From assembly GCA_001899445.1 (NCBI GenBank), contig MPOA01000006.1, positions 744,001 through 808,000 of the forward strand: DNA of 64,000 bases, in the 5' to 3' direction. Below the pieces are notes generated by a model. The model did no database searches, had not been told where the DNA came from, and was given only the letters and a program-made list of their open reading frames with translations. Within the stretch, counting starts at the first letter, position 1, and each line of letters begins with the position of its first letter. Shown one piece after another: positions 41,003 through 50,856 of this stretch. A program made the position numbers and the translations under genes. The stretch is from Candidatus Desulfopertinax cowenii (GTDB lineage Bacteria; Bacillota; Desulfotomaculia; Desulfotomaculales; Desulforudaceae).

Positions 41003-41914
41003 ATGGCCGTAACGGTCGGGGTGATTGATATCGGTACAAATTCAACGCGGCTGCTGATCGGCCGGGTGCATGCCGGCGACCGGTTGGAGGTGGTGAAGAC
41101 GGCGCTGACCACCACCCGCCTGGGCGAAAACCTGGCGGGGGGTGCGTTGCTGGAGCGGGCCATGGCCCGGACGGTGGACTGCCTGCGGGAATACCGGAAG
41201 CTCATGGCGGCTTTCGGGGTGGACGAGGTGGTGGTGGCCGCCACCGCCGCCGTCCGGGAGGCGGCCAACCGCAACCGTTTCCTAGCTCTGGTGGAAAAGG
41301 CGGCCGGGTTTAAGGTGCGTGTGCTGTCCGGCCGTGAGGAGGCGCTGTACGGCTACCGGGGCGTGCTTTCGGGGCTGGATGCCGCGCCCGGGGAAACCGT
41401 GGTGGTAGACGTGGGCGGGGGCAGCACCGAGTTCGTCTGGTCCTGGGAGGGGGTGCCGCAGTGCCGGAGCCTGCCCCTGGGTGCCGTGCGGATGACCGAG
41501 GGGTGCTGCACCGACGCCGAAATCGCCGCGCTCGTCAGCCCGGTGGCCAAAGAGCTGGCCGGGCGCTGGCCCTGGAGGCTGGTAGGTGTGGGCGGGACGG
41601 TGACCACCCTGGCGGCCATGGCCCAGAAACTGACCGTTTACGATCCGGAACGGGTCCATGGTTTTCGCCTGCGGCTGGGGGAGGTCGAGCGCATCCTGGA
41701 ACGGCTGGTGTTGGCCGGAATAGAGGAACGGAAGCGCATGCCCGGGCTGCAGCCGGAACGGGCGGACATCATCCCGGCCGGGGCGCGGATCGTAAGGGTA
41801 GTTATGCGGGTACTGGACACGCGGGAAATAACCGTCAGCGAGGCCGACATTCTTCACGGGCTGGCCCTGTATGGCCGCCCCAATGTCGAAACAAAAAGCC
41901 GGAACCATCACTAA
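41003..41914 (+). CDS. ppx: Ppx/GppA family phosphatase
   Basis: 303-aa exopolyphosphatase or pppGpp phosphatase of the ASKHA fold: GVIDIGTNSTRLLIG at the start, VVDVGGGSTEFVW phosphate-binding strand, VGVGGTVTTLAAM. It has only the catalytic core, without the C-terminal HD part of longer Ppx. ATG 41003 is 9 nt after GGGGGG. It is 34 nt before spoIIE and its last codons contain a Spo0A box. Confidence 0.92.
   Translation: MAVTVGVIDIGTNSTRLLIGRVHAGDRLEVVKTALTTTRLGENLAGGALLERAMARTVDCLREYRKLMAAFGVDEVVVAATAAVREAANRNRFLALVEKAAGFKVRVLSGREEALYGYRGVLSGLDAAPGETVVVDVGGGSTEFVWSWEGVPQCRSLPLGAVRMTEGCCTDAEIAALVSPVAKELAGRWPWRLVGVGGTVTTLAAMAQKLTVYDPERVHGFRLRLGEVERILERLVLAGIEERKRMPGLQPERADIIPAGARIVRVVMRVLDTREITVSEADILHGLALYGRPNVETKSRNHH
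41884..41890 (+). promoter_or_regulatory. Spo0A box upstream of spoIIE
   Basis: TGTCGAA matches the 0A box TGNCGAA exactly. It lies 58 bp before the proposed spoIIE start and within the end of ppx. Spo0A-P activates spoIIE in Bacillus, so location and function agree; a 7-bp match alone is weak evidence. Confidence 0.5.
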
Positions 41915-41948
41915 TTCTGACAAGAATTTCCCCGGAGCCTGTATTACA

Positions 41949-44414
41949 ATGGTTCATAAATTCCAGGTTCTGGGAGCTGGTCGGGTGGTTCAGCATGCCA
42001 AGACGTACGGATCGCAGTATAAATATCAGAAAAGAAATGGCTGGGCTGGGGTGGGCTTGTCCCGCCGTTACCGCTGGCGGCCGCCCGTTCGCCCGGGCTT
42101 CGCCAAGGCCCTGGAGTTGCCGTACTGGCACAAGCTGGGCCTTATAATTTTGGCCTTCTTCCTGGGGCGGGCAGTGCTGCTGGGGGAACTCAGTCCTTTC
42201 GTCGTTGCCTTCGCCGGCGCCGTCCTTTACCTTTACGGTCCCTGGGGCTGGCTGGCCGCGGGGGCCGGTCTGGCTGGGCAGGCTACGGTACTGAGTCCCG
42301 CGGAAATTGGTCCGGAGTTCCTAGTGCTGTTGGCGGTGGGCCTGGGCTTGCGCACGATTCCGTCTGATTTTCGGCGGCCCCAGGTGGCGGTGGCCGTACT
42401 GGCCGGGACGGCCACCATCGTGATCAAGGGTTCGTACCTCGCCTTTTCGGGCGCGGCGCTTTACGACTTCGTGGCCGTTTTCTTTGAGAGCTCGCTGGCC
42501 GGGGTGCTGGCCTACGTTTTCCTGGTCGCTCTTTCTCCGCGCGCCCGTCCTGTAGCCGTCGAGGAGTTCTGCTGCGCGCTGGTTCTGCTGGCGGCCTCCC
42601 TGGCCGGCACCGGAAACCTGGAGTACGGCCTGGTTTCGCTGCACGGGTTGGTGAGCAAATTCATCATCCTGGTGGCTGCGTTTCTGGGTGGTGTCGGGCT
42701 GGGTGCAGCCGGGGGTGCGGTGGTGGGCATCCTCCCCGGCATCGCCTACACGGTAACGCCGGCGGTGATCGGCGTCTACGCGTTCGCCGGTTTCTTGGGG
42801 GGGTTCTTCCGCCGTTTCGGCAAGCCGGGAGTGGCGGCCGGTTTCATCCTGGGCAATATCACCCTGGCCGTGTACATCGGGGAATACCGGGAACTGGCCG
42901 GGGTGCTGGCCGAGGTCGGGGTGGCCGCGGCTCTCTTTGCCGTCTTGCCGCGGCGCTGGTTTGAGGCTCTACGTTCTCTGATCCCGGCCGGTGTTTTGGG
43001 TTCCGGGGAGGCGAAAGAACGGGTGCAGGAACTGGTGCGCAGCCGCGTGCGGAGCTGGGCGCGCATGTTTTCCGAGCTTTCCCGCACTTTTGCCCAGGTT
43101 TCGCCCGCCGGGCTGGACGTCGGCAGCGAAAAGCCGCTCCGGGAGCTGTTGAACGAGGTTAAGGGCCGGATCTGCCAAGACTGCAACCTGTACCGCGGCT
43201 GCTGGGAACGGGATCCGGAACGGGCCAACCGGGAGTTCCTGGATACCCTGGCCCGGGTCGAAGCGACCGGCCGGGTGGTGCCGGAGGATTTCCCCGGGGA
43301 CATCCGCCGGAAGTGCCTCCGGCTCAAGGAAATGGCGGTCGCCCTCACCTGCCTGTACGAAACCTACCAGGTAAACCGCTACTGGTACCGCCGGCTGGTG
43401 GAAAGCCGCGAAATGGTGTCCGAGAATTTACGGGGGCTATCCCAGATTATGCACAACCTGGCCACCGAGCTGTGTAACAGCATCGAGCGGGCCAGCCAGG
43501 TCGACGCGCTCCTGCGGCGGAAACTCCGCGAGCTGGACGTGCCGGTGCACCGGATCGAGGCCCGGCACCGAGAGGACGACCGGTTGGAGGTGACCGTCAG
43601 CAGGCCGACCTGCCACGGCGAGCTGGCCTGTCACTACGTCGTCGCCCCGGTTGTTTCGCGGGCGCTCGGCCAGCCCTTCACGGTGGCCGACACCAGCTGC
43701 GCCCGGGAGGAGGACGCCGCCGAATGCAGCTTCCGGCTGCGCCCGGCACTGCGCTACCGGGTGGCGGTAGGCCTCGCCCAGATGGGAAAAAACGGCAGCG
43801 CCGTCTCTGGCGATACCGCCTCGTACCTGGAGCTGGCAGACGGAAGATTCGCCCTGCTGTTGAGCGACGGCATGGGCGTGGGCAGCCAGGCCGCCCTGGA
43901 ATCGAGCACCACCGTTTCCCTGCTGGAACACATGTTCCAGGCGGGTTTCGGGAAGGACATGGCAGTGAAAACGGTGAACTCGATCCTGCTCCTACGCGCG
44001 CCCGACGAGAGCTTCGCCACCGTGGACCTGGCGGTGGTCGACCTGCACACGGGCGAGGTCGAGTTTGTGAAAATCGGCGCTGCGCCCAGCTTCATCGTGG
44101 GGGCTGACACTGTGAGCGTGGTGGAGGGCGACGCCCTGCCGGTGGGCATCATCCGGGAGATAAACTTCTCCGTGGTGGTCCGGAAACTGGCCGCCGGTGA
44201 CCTGGTGGTGATGGTGACCGACGGAGTGACCGATTCCTACCGCGGCCCCCTGGAAAAGGAGACCTGGCTGGGCGAACTCCTGCGCGACCTGCCGCGTACC
44301 GACCCGCAGCAGGTGGCCGACCTGGTGCTGCAGCAGGCCCGCCGGGCGGCTGGTGGAAGCGTTCCCGACGACATGACTGTCCTGGTGGGCAGAATTGAAA
44401 ACACCGATTCCTGA
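41949..44414 (+). CDS. spoIIE: Stage II sporulation protein E (SpoIIE phosphatase)
   Basis: Membrane PP2C phosphatase that dephosphorylates SpoIIAA and so activates sigma-F in the forespore; it also joins the polar septum. The ~820-aa protein has an N-terminal block of about ten helices (~25-330), a central regulatory region (~330-590) with Cys pairs (CQDCNLYRGCWE), and a C-terminal PP2C domain (~610-820: LLSDGMGVGSQA, VVMVTDGVTD, DDMTVLVGRI). The start is uncertain: ATG 41949 has no SD; GTG 41985 with GGGAG nearby is possible. Confidence 0.94.
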   Translation: MVHKFQVLGAGRVVQHAKTYGSQYKYQKRNGWAGVGLSRRYRWRPPVRPGFAKALELPYWHKLGLIILAFFLGRAVLLGELSPFVVAFAGAVLYLYGPWGWLAAGAGLAGQATVLSPAEIGPEFLVLLAVGLGLRTIPSDFRRPQVAVAVLAGTATIVIKGSYLAFSGAALYDFVAVFFESSLAGVLAYVFLVALSPRARPVAVEEFCCALVLLAASLAGTGNLEYGLVSLHGLVSKFIILVAAFLGGVGLGAAGGAVVGILPGIAYTVTPAVIGVYAFAGFLGGFFRRFGKPGVAAGFILGNITLAVYIGEYRELAGVLAEVGVAAALFAVLPRRWFEALRSLIPAGVLGSGEAKERVQELVRSRVRSWARMFSELSRTFAQVSPAGLDVGSEKPLRELLNEVKGRICQDCNLYRGCWERDPERANREFLDTLARVEATGRVVPEDFPGDIRRKCLRLKEMAVALTCLYETYQVNRYWYRRLVESREMVSENLRGLSQIMHNLATELCNSIERASQVDALLRRKLRELDVPVHRIEARHREDDRLEVTVSRPTCHGELACHYVVAPVVSRALGQPFTVADTSCAREEDAAECSFRLRPALRYRVAVGLAQMGKNGSAVSGDTASYLELADGRFALLLSDGMGVGSQAALESSTTVSLLEHMFQAGFGKDMAVKTVNSILLLRAPDESFATVDLAVVDLHTGEVEFVKIGAAPSFIVGADTVSVVEGDALPVGIIREINFSVVVRKLAAGDLVVMVTDGVTDSYRGPLEKETWLGELLRDLPRTDPQQVADLVLQQARRAAGGSVPDDMTVLVGRIENTDS

Positions 44415-44483
44415 CTGGAAAGGAAACCCCGCGCCCGCGTGGAATTTTTACACAATAGAGTTTTTCTTTTTCCGACGTGGGGG

Positions 44484-45899
44484 ATGGCGGTGGATTTTCA
44501 GGCCCGGATCAAGGAATACATTTGCCGGCACCGGATGGTCTCCCCGGGGATGCGGGTCCTAGTGGGGGTTTCCGGTGGTCCGGATTCGGTGGCCCTGCTG
44601 GACGTTCTGTGCGGCCTGCGCGAGACGCTGGAGATTTCCGTCGTGGTGGGACACCTCAACCACCGCTTGCGGGGTGCCGCGGCGGACGCGGATGCCCGGT
44701 ACGTCCGGGAATTGGCCGGCAATTACGGGCTGCCCTGCATGCTTGATGAGTTCGACGTGGCCGCTTACCGGAAAGCGCGCCGTCTCTCCACCCAGGCGGC
44801 GGCGCGGGAGGTCCGCTACCAGTTCTTCGTCCGGGCGGCGCGGGAAACTGGCGCCGCCCGGGTGGCGCTCGGCCACCACGCCGACGACCAGGTCGAAACC
44901 ATCCTGCACCATTTCCTCCGCGGCACGGGACCGGCGGGGTTGGCGGGTATGGCTCCGGTGCGCGTACCCTTCATTCGCCCGCTGCTGGCCGTACGGCGCC
45001 GGGACATCGAGGCGTACTGCCGCGCCCGCGGTCTTGAACCCCGCCGGGACGCGTCCAACCTGGATTCCGCCTACACCAGGAACCGGCTGCGCCACACTCT
45101 CCTGCCCCTGCTGGAAACCGAGTACAATCCCAACCTGGTGACCAGCCTCCTCCGCCTGGGTGAGATCTGCCGGGAGGAAAACGCTTACCTGGATGAGCTG
45201 GCGGAAGAAGCCTTCCGGAAGCTGGCGGTCCGGTCGAACGGCACCGTTCGCGTTGACGCGGCCGAGCTGGCCGCGCTGCCCCCGGCGCTTGCCCGCCGGG
45301 TGGTCCGGAAGGCCTGGGCGGACCTGGCCGCGGCCCCGAACGCCCTGGATTTTGACCACGTGAAGCGGGTCCTGGCCCTGGCCCGGACGGCGACCGGCGG
45401 CCGGCGGCTGGACCTGCCCCGGGGCTTCATTGTCGAGAAGCAAGCCGGCCGGCTGGTATTCGGGCGGAGAACGGCCCCGCCCGAAACCGGGTCTTGGTGC
45501 TATGAACTCGCCGTTCCCGGGCGAACCGACCTGCCTGCGGTCAACCGGCGCCTCACGGCCGAAATCCGACCCGCGCGGGATCTGCGGCCCGAGGCGCTGG
45601 CCCCCAATCAGGCTGCTCTCGACCTGGAATCCCTGGCGCTTCCCCTTTACGTCCGGAGCCGGAGGCCCGGGGACGTGTTCGCGCCCCAGGGGGCGGGCGG
45701 CCGGATGAAACTCAAGGAATTCCTGATCAATTGCAAGGTGCCGCGGTCCGGGCGGGACCAGATCCCGCTGGTTTTCGACCGGACGGGTCGACTGGCCTGG
45801 GTGGCCGGGTACCGGATCGCCGACTTCTGCAAGCTGGGTCCGCAGAGCCGCACGGCGCTGCTGCTGACCATGTCATCTCCTGCCCCCGGGGGCGTTTGA
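44484..45899 (+). CDS. tilS: tRNA(Ile)-lysidine synthase
   Basis: Modifies C34 of tRNA-Ile(CAU) with lysine so it reads AUA. The 471-aa protein has the N-type ATP pyrophosphatase loop VGVSGGPDSVALLD (P-loop SGGPDS), GHLNHRLRG, the HHADDQVET motif and a C-terminal TilS domain (SRRPGDVFAPQGAGGRMKLKEFLI, read in parts). ATG 44484 is preferred (GTGGGGG upstream); the frame opens 15 codons earlier. The hpt gene that follows tilS in Bacillus is absent. Confidence 0.95.
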   Translation: MAVDFQARIKEYICRHRMVSPGMRVLVGVSGGPDSVALLDVLCGLRETLEISVVVGHLNHRLRGAAADADARYVRELAGNYGLPCMLDEFDVAAYRKARRLSTQAAAREVRYQFFVRAARETGAARVALGHHADDQVETILHHFLRGTGPAGLAGMAPVRVPFIRPLLAVRRRDIEAYCRARGLEPRRDASNLDSAYTRNRLRHTLLPLLETEYNPNLVTSLLRLGEICREENAYLDELAEEAFRKLAVRSNGTVRVDAAELAALPPALARRVVRKAWADLAAAPNALDFDHVKRVLALARTATGGRRLDLPRGFIVEKQAGRLVFGRRTAPPETGSWCYELAVPGRTDLPAVNRRLTAEIRPARDLRPEALAPNQAALDLESLALPLYVRSRRPGDVFAPQGAGGRMKLKEFLINCKVPRSGRDQIPLVFDRTGRLAWVAGYRIADFCKLGPQSRTALLLTMSSPAPGGV

Positions 45900-45981
45900 G
45901 TTGTGTTGAAAGCGGATATAAAATGTGATAATATACCTCTATTGCGGACCAACTAGCGAGAGTCCGAAGGGAGGGAAGCGG

Positions 45982-47829
45982 TTGAGTCGAATCCTCAAGA
46001 ATTTGAGTATATATATCCTGATCGTCCTGGTGGTCATCGCCCTGCTTAAGTACAGCTCTCCGGGGACCAACGACGTCCGGGCCATGGACTACAGCGAATT
46101 CTACCAGGCGGTCAACCGGGGCCAGGTGGCGTCGGTGCTGATCAAGACGGATGCTGAGACCAACATCATCACCGGCACCTTAAGGGACGGCACCCGTTTC
46201 GAGACCAAGGGGCCGGCTGCCGACCAGGCACTGCTGGATTTGCTTCGGGACAAGAACGTGCAGCACAAACAGGAACTCCCGGACCGGCCCAGTTGGTTGA
46301 CAACCATGTTCATGTCGTTCCTGCCGATTCTACTGCTGGTGGGTTTGTTTTTCTTCCTCATGCAGCAGAGCCAGGGCGGGGGTAGCCGGGTGATGTCTTT
46401 CGGCAAGAGCCGGGCCAAGCTCCACGCCCAGGAGAAACCACAGGTGACCTTCGCGGACGTGGCCGGGGTGGATGAGGTCCGGGAGGAACTGCAGGAACTG
46501 GTCGACTTCCTTAAGGAACCCGGAAAGTTCAGCGAGATCGGGGCCCGGATTCCCAAGGGGGTTTTACTGTTCGGCCCGCCCGGCACCGGCAAGACCTTGC
46601 TGGCGCGGGCGGTGGCCGGGGAGGCCGGCGTACCTTTTTACAGCATCAGCGGCTCGGACTTCGTCGAGATGTTCGTGGGCGTCGGGGCCTCAAGAGTTCG
46701 GGACCTTTTCGAGAACGCCAAGAAGCACTCTCCCTGCATCGTGTTCATTGACGAGATCGACGCGGTTGGACGCCAGCGTGGCGCTGGCCTGGGTGGCGGC
46801 CACGACGAACGGGAGCAGACCCTGAACCAGCTGCTGGTGGAGATGGACGGCTTCGACCCCCACGAGGGGATCATTGTGATCGCGGCCACCAACCGCCCGG
46901 ACATCCTGGATCCGGCCCTGCTGCGTCCGGGGCGTTTCGACCGGCAGATCGTGGTTAGCCAGCCGGACGTGAACGGCCGGAGGGAGATCCTGGAGGTGCA
47001 CACCCGCAGCAAGCCGCTGGCGGACGACGTTTCCCTGGACGTGATCGCCCGGCGCACCCCGGGTTTTTCCGGGGCCGACCTAGAAAACCTGATCAACGAG
47101 GCCGCCCTGCTGACGGCACGAGCGAACAAAAAGCGCATCGGGATGGAAGAAATCGAGAATGCTATCGAACGGGTGATTGCCGGACCGGCGAAAAAGTCCC
47201 GGGTGATCAGCGACTTCGAGAAGAAACTGGTATCGTACCACGAGGCCGGCCACGCGTTAGCGAGCTACTACCTGCCGAACAGCGACCCGGTACACAAAGT
47301 TTCCATTATTCCGCGTGGACGGGCCGGTGGCTACACCCTGCTCCTGCCCAAGGAGGAGCGGTATTACGCCACCCGGTCGCAGCTCCTGGACCAGATCACC
47401 ATGCTGCTGGGCGGACGGGTGGCCGAGGCTTTGGTGCTGAAGGAGATCAGCACCGGCGCGCAAAACGACCTGGAGCGGGCGACCGAGATCGCGCGCAAGA
47501 TGATCATGGAATACGGCATGAGCGACGAACTCGGACCCCTGACCCTGGGGCGAAAGCAGGACACGCCTTTCCTAGGGCGGGACCTGGCCCGCGACCGCAA
47601 CTATTCGGAGGAGGTGGCCAGCGCCATCGACCAGGAGGTGCGGCGGATCATCGACGAGTGCTACCACCGGGCAGAGACCATCCTCAAAGATAACATGGAC
47701 GGCCTGCACCTGGTGGCGAATACGCTGTTCGAGAAGGAAACCATTGAGGGCCGGGAGTTCGAGGCCCTGATGGAAAAAGCCGCCGGGGGGATGACAAGAC
47801 CGGAGGCGGTGCAGCAAGGAGGGTCATAG
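45982..47829 (+). CDS. ftsH: ATP-dependent zinc metalloprotease FtsH
   Basis: Membrane AAA+ protease for quality control and regulator turnover. The 615-aa protein: a first helix [11 protein letters not shown], an extracytoplasmic segment, a second helix [15 protein letters not shown] (~105-120), an AAA domain (Walker A GPPGTGKT, Walker [14 protein letters not shown] region [17 protein letters not shown]) and a protease domain with the zinc motif HEAGH. TTG 45982 with GGGAGGG at 6-8 nt is chosen. It is followed after 4 nt by ndk. Confidence 0.97.
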   Translation: MSRILKNLSIYILIVLVVIALLKYSSPGTNDVRAMDYSEFYQAVNRGQVASVLIKTDAETNIITGTLRDGTRFETKGPAADQALLDLLRDKNVQHKQELPDRPSWLTTMFMSFLPILLLVGLFFFLMQQSQGGGSRVMSFGKSRAKLHAQEKPQVTFADVAGVDEVREELQELVDFLKEPGKFSEIGARIPKGVLLFGPPGTGKTLLARAVAGEAGVPFYSISGSDFVEMFVGVGASRVRDLFENAKKHSPCIVFIDEIDAVGRQRGAGLGGGHDEREQTLNQLLVEMDGFDPHEGIIVIAATNRPDILDPALLRPGRFDRQIVVSQPDVNGRREILEVHTRSKPLADDVSLDVIARRTPGFSGADLENLINEAALLTARANKKRIGMEEIENAIERVIAGPAKKSRVISDFEKKLVSYHEAGHALASYYLPNSDPVHKVSIIPRGRAGGYTLLLPKEERYYATRSQLLDQITMLLGGRVAEALVLKEISTGAQNDLERATEIARKMIMEYGMSDELGPLTLGRKQDTPFLGRDLARDRNYSEEVASAIDQEVRRIIDECYHRAETILKDNMDGLHLVANTLFEKETIEGREFEALMEKAAGGMTRPEAVQQGGS

Positions 47830-47833
47830 CACT

Positions 47834-48283
47834 TTGGAGAGAACCTTTGTGCTGGTGAAACCCGACGGCGTGCAGCGCGGCCTGGTAGGCGAGATCGTCG
47901 CCCGGTTCGAGCGCCGGGGTTTCAAGCTGGTGGCGCTGAAGATGCTGCGGATTAGCCGGGACTTGGCCGAGCAGCATTATGGTGAGCACCGGGAAAAACC
48001 ATTTTTTGAAGATCTGGTGAAGTACATCACTTCCGGTCCGGTGGTGGCTATGGTCCTGGAGGGCCGGAACGTGATCACCACGGTCCGCGACATGCTGGGA
48101 GCCACCCAGCCGGCAAAAGCCTTGCCGGGCACCATCCGCGGCACTTACGCCATCGACGTCGGCCGGAACATTGTCCACGGTTCCGACTCGCCGGCCAGCG
48201 CCGCGCGGGAGATCGGGCTGTTCTTCGCGGCAGACGAACTCCTGGTCTGGAAGCGGGACCTGGATTCCTGGATTTATGAGTAA
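47834..48283 (+). CDS. ndk: Nucleoside diphosphate kinase
   Basis: 149-aa enzyme that balances NTP pools by phosphate exchange through a phosphohistidine. The signature NIVHGSDSP holds the catalytic His (~residue 115); [13 protein letters not shown] starts the fold. TTG 47834 follows AAGGAGGG. It lies 4 nt after ftsH and 23 nt before fhs, so all three may be one transcript. Confidence 0.96.
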   Translation: MERTFVLVKPDGVQRGLVGEIVARFERRGFKLVALKMLRISRDLAEQHYGEHREKPFFEDLVKYITSGPVVAMVLEGRNVITTVRDMLGATQPAKALPGTIRGTYAIDVGRNIVHGSDSPASAAREIGLFFAADELLVWKRDLDSWIYE

Positions 48284-48306
48284 CATGAGGTAACACGAGG
48301 TTGAAA

Positions 48307-50007
48307 ATGCAGCTACGGACCGACCTGGAGATCGCGCAGGCGCACCAGCTGATCCCCATCACGGAAATTGCGGCTTCCGTTGGTCTGGCTGAGGAAGACC
48401 TGGAACTGTACGGTCGATACAAGGCCAAGATCGGTCTCCACGTCCTAGAGAAGTTCAGGGAACGCCTGGACGGCAAGTTGATTGACATTACGGCCGTTAC
48501 GCCCACTCCCCTGGGTGAGGGCAAGACTCTGACCACCATCGGGTTGACCCAGGGTCTGGGCCGGATCGGGAAGCGGGCGGCCTGTACCCTCCGGCAGCCT
48601 TCCATGGCCCCGGTTTTCGGGATCAAGGGCGGGGCCGCCGGCGGCGGTTACGCCCAGGTGGTGCCCATGGAGGACCTCAACCTGCATTTCACCGGCGACC
48701 TACACGCGGTGGCCCAGGCGCACAACCTACTGGCCGCGATGGTGGACGCCTCTTTGTTTCACGGCAACCCCTCCAGAATTGATCCCCACACCGTGACCTG
48801 GCCGCGAACGCTGGACGTTAACGACCGGGTGCTGCGGAACGTGGTCGTAGGCCTGGGCGGGCCGTTAAACGGCTATCCCCGCCAGACCGGCTTTGAAGTC
48901 ACCGCGGCTTCCGAAGTCATGGCCGTACTGGCCCTGACTTCCGGGCTGCAGGACCTGCGGCGCCGCCTGGGACGGATAATGGTGGCCTTCGACCGGGACG
49001 GAGGGCCGGTCACCGCCGAGAACCTGCGGGCGGCCGGGGCCATGGCGGTGATTCTCCGGGACGCCGTCAAACCCAACCTGGTTCAGACTCTGGAGGGTCA
49101 GCCCTGTATCGTGCACGCCGGACCGTTCGGGAACATCGCCCACGGACAGTCCTCGGTGCTTGCCGACCGGATTGCACTCAAGCTGGTCGACTACGTGGTG
49201 ACCGAGAGCGGGTTCGGGGCGGACCTGGGGATGCAAAAATTCATGGACATTAAGTGCCGGCAATCGGGGCTGCGGCCTGACTGCGTGGTGGTCACCTGCA
49301 CGGTGCGCGCGCTGAAGATGCACGGCGGGGTGGGGAGGATCATTCCCGGAAAGCCCCTGCCCGAGGAAATCAGGCGGGAGAACGTGACCGCGGTGGAGGA
49401 GGGGTGCCGGAACCTGGCGCACATGATCAGGATCGCCAGCTACTACGGGGTGCCGGTGGTGGTGGCCGTGAACCGTTTCCTGGACGACACCGACGCTGAG
49501 GTCGAGGCGATCCTCCGGGAGGCGGTACGCGCGGGGGCGTTAAGCGCGCACCAGGTCACCGCCTGGGCTGAGGGCGGTGCCGGTGCGGTCGACCTGGCCG
49601 CCGGGGTGGTCGAAGCCTGCGCGCGGGGCGGGGAGTTCCGGTTTCTATACCCGGACGAACTGTCCATTAAGGAAAAGATTGAACTGATGGCCACGCGGAT
49701 CTACAATGCCGACGGCGTGTCCTATGAGCCGCAGGCCGAGAAAAAAATCACCCGGTTCGAAGAACTAGGCTGGGGCAGGTTGCCGATCTGCATGGCCAAG
49801 ACCCACCTGTCCATTTCCCACGACCCGACGCTGAAGAACGTACCGTCGGGATACGTGTTTCCGATCCGGGACATCCGGGCCTCGCTGGGGGCGGGGTTTT
49901 TGTACCCGTTGGCCGGGACGATGCTGACCATGCCCGGCCTGCCGTCGGAGCCGGCCGCTTTCAACATCGACCTCGACAGCCAGGGCCAGGTGAAGGGACT
50001 TTTTTAA
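48307..50007 (+). CDS. fhs: Formate-tetrahydrofolate ligase
   Basis: ATP-dependent enzyme forming 10-formyl-THF, the entry of formate into the methyl branch of the Wood-Ljungdahl pathway and into purine synthesis. The 566-aa length is normal. TPTPLGEGKTLTTIGL holds the P-loop; further family blocks are QPSMAPVFGIKGGAAGGGY (read in parts) and FGNIAHGQSS. ATG 48307 is preferred over TTG 48301 (GAGG at 6 nt). Its stop codon TAA is the insertion point of MITE copy B. Confidence 0.96.
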   Translation: MQLRTDLEIAQAHQLIPITEIAASVGLAEEDLELYGRYKAKIGLHVLEKFRERLDGKLIDITAVTPTPLGEGKTLTTIGLTQGLGRIGKRAACTLRQPSMAPVFGIKGGAAGGGYAQVVPMEDLNLHFTGDLHAVAQAHNLLAAMVDASLFHGNPSRIDPHTVTWPRTLDVNDRVLRNVVVGLGGPLNGYPRQTGFEVTAASEVMAVLALTSGLQDLRRRLGRIMVAFDRDGGPVTAENLRAAGAMAVILRDAVKPNLVQTLEGQPCIVHAGPFGNIAHGQSSVLADRIALKLVDYVVTESGFGADLGMQKFMDIKCRQSGLRPDCVVVTCTVRALKMHGGVGRIIPGKPLPEEIRRENVTAVEEGCRNLAHMIRIASYYGVPVVVAVNRFLDDTDAEVEAILREAVRAGALSAHQVTAWAEGGAGAVDLAAGVVEACARGGEFRFLYPDELSIKEKIELMATRIYNADGVSYEPQAEKKITRFEELGWGRLPICMAKTHLSISHDPTLKNVPSGYVFPIRDIRASLGAGFLYPLAGTMLTMPGLPSEPAAFNIDLDSQGQVKGLF

Positions 50008-50010
50008 TGA

Positions 50011-50249
50011 GATTTTGCTGAAAAAGTTGGTCTGCAGTGCTGAGGATTATCGGAGGTCACATTGGGAGCTTATTCAAAGAACGAGCGAAGCCGAGGAAAA
50101 GCGGCGGCCGACTGTCTGAGGCCGCGGAGCGGGCGAGTTTCGGCGCCGCCCGAGGCGAGCGAGTTCATTCCTTAGCGCGGACACAGTGACCGGAGATAAT
50201 ACCTCAGCACTGCGTGAGAAGTACGCAAATGGACTTTTTCGGCAAAAAC
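50011..50249 (-). mobile_element. 239-bp MITE, copy B (inverted relative to copy A)
   Basis: Same length and, read on the minus strand, nearly the same sequence as copy A, with most differences in the outer 60 bp. It is flanked by a 6-bp target duplication TAATGA (50005-50010, 50250-50255). The duplication includes the fhs stop TAA. The terminal repeats here are GATTTTGCTGAAAAAGT (left) and ACTTTTTCGGCAAAAAC (right), more diverged than in copy A. It fills most of the fhs to DUF134 gap. Confidence 0.9.
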
Positions 50250-50361
50250 TAATGAGGTAGAAAAGTGCCGGTTTTGGAACCCGCTTCGAGGCCACCCTGC
50301 CCACTCTTTATTGACCTATGCCCTTAACAGGCGTATAATTCCGTTGTAAGGGTGAGAATGA

Positions 50362-50820
50362 ATGGGAAGACCACCAAAGTGCCGCCGAGTGGAGTTCATG
50401 CCCCACTGCACCTACTTCAAACCGGCCGGGGTGCCCCTGTGGAAGCTGGAAGATGTCGGTTTGACCGTAGAGGAAGTCGAGGCGCTACGTCTTAAGGATC
50501 TGGAGGGTTTGGAACAGGAGAGTTGCGCGGAACGTATGGGCATCTCCCGGCCCACTTTCCAGCGCATTCTGACCAGTGCCCGGGGCAAAGTCACCCAAGC
50601 GCTGGTGTACGGGAAGGCGATCCGGGTGGAAGGCGGCAACTTCGAGTATGTGGCGCGGGGCTTGCGCTGCGTCCAGTGCGGCAATGAATGGGAACGCCGG
50701 CCCAGCGAACTGGCCGAAACCCGGTGTCCGAAATGCGCTGGTACGGAGATCGTGTCCGTGTTCGGCCGCTGCGACCGCAGAAGGCGGGGCGGTCGCCGGC
50801 AGGCCGGACCGTGCAAATGA
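50362..50820 (+). CDS. DUF134 family HTH regulator with zinc-ribbon-like tail
   Basis: 152-aa protein. The N-terminal DUF134 region (GRPPKCRRVEFMPHCTYFKPAG, read in parts) leads into a sigma-like helix-turn-helix (LTVEEVEALRLKDLEGLEQE, ERMGISRPTFQRIL). The C-terminal CVQCGNEWE...CPKCAG zinc ribbon and a basic tail are an addition not present in all family members. DUF134 genes are typically adjacent to Mrp/NifB-type Fe-S genes, as here. ATG 50362. Confidence 0.82.
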   Translation: MGRPPKCRRVEFMPHCTYFKPAGVPLWKLEDVGLTVEEVEALRLKDLEGLEQESCAERMGISRPTFQRILTSARGKVTQALVYGKAIRVEGGNFEYVARGLRCVQCGNEWERRPSELAETRCPKCAGTEIVSVFGRCDRRRRGGRRQAGPCK

Positions 50821-50856
50821 GACAAAATCAATCATAAGAGAGACGGGGGAATGATT

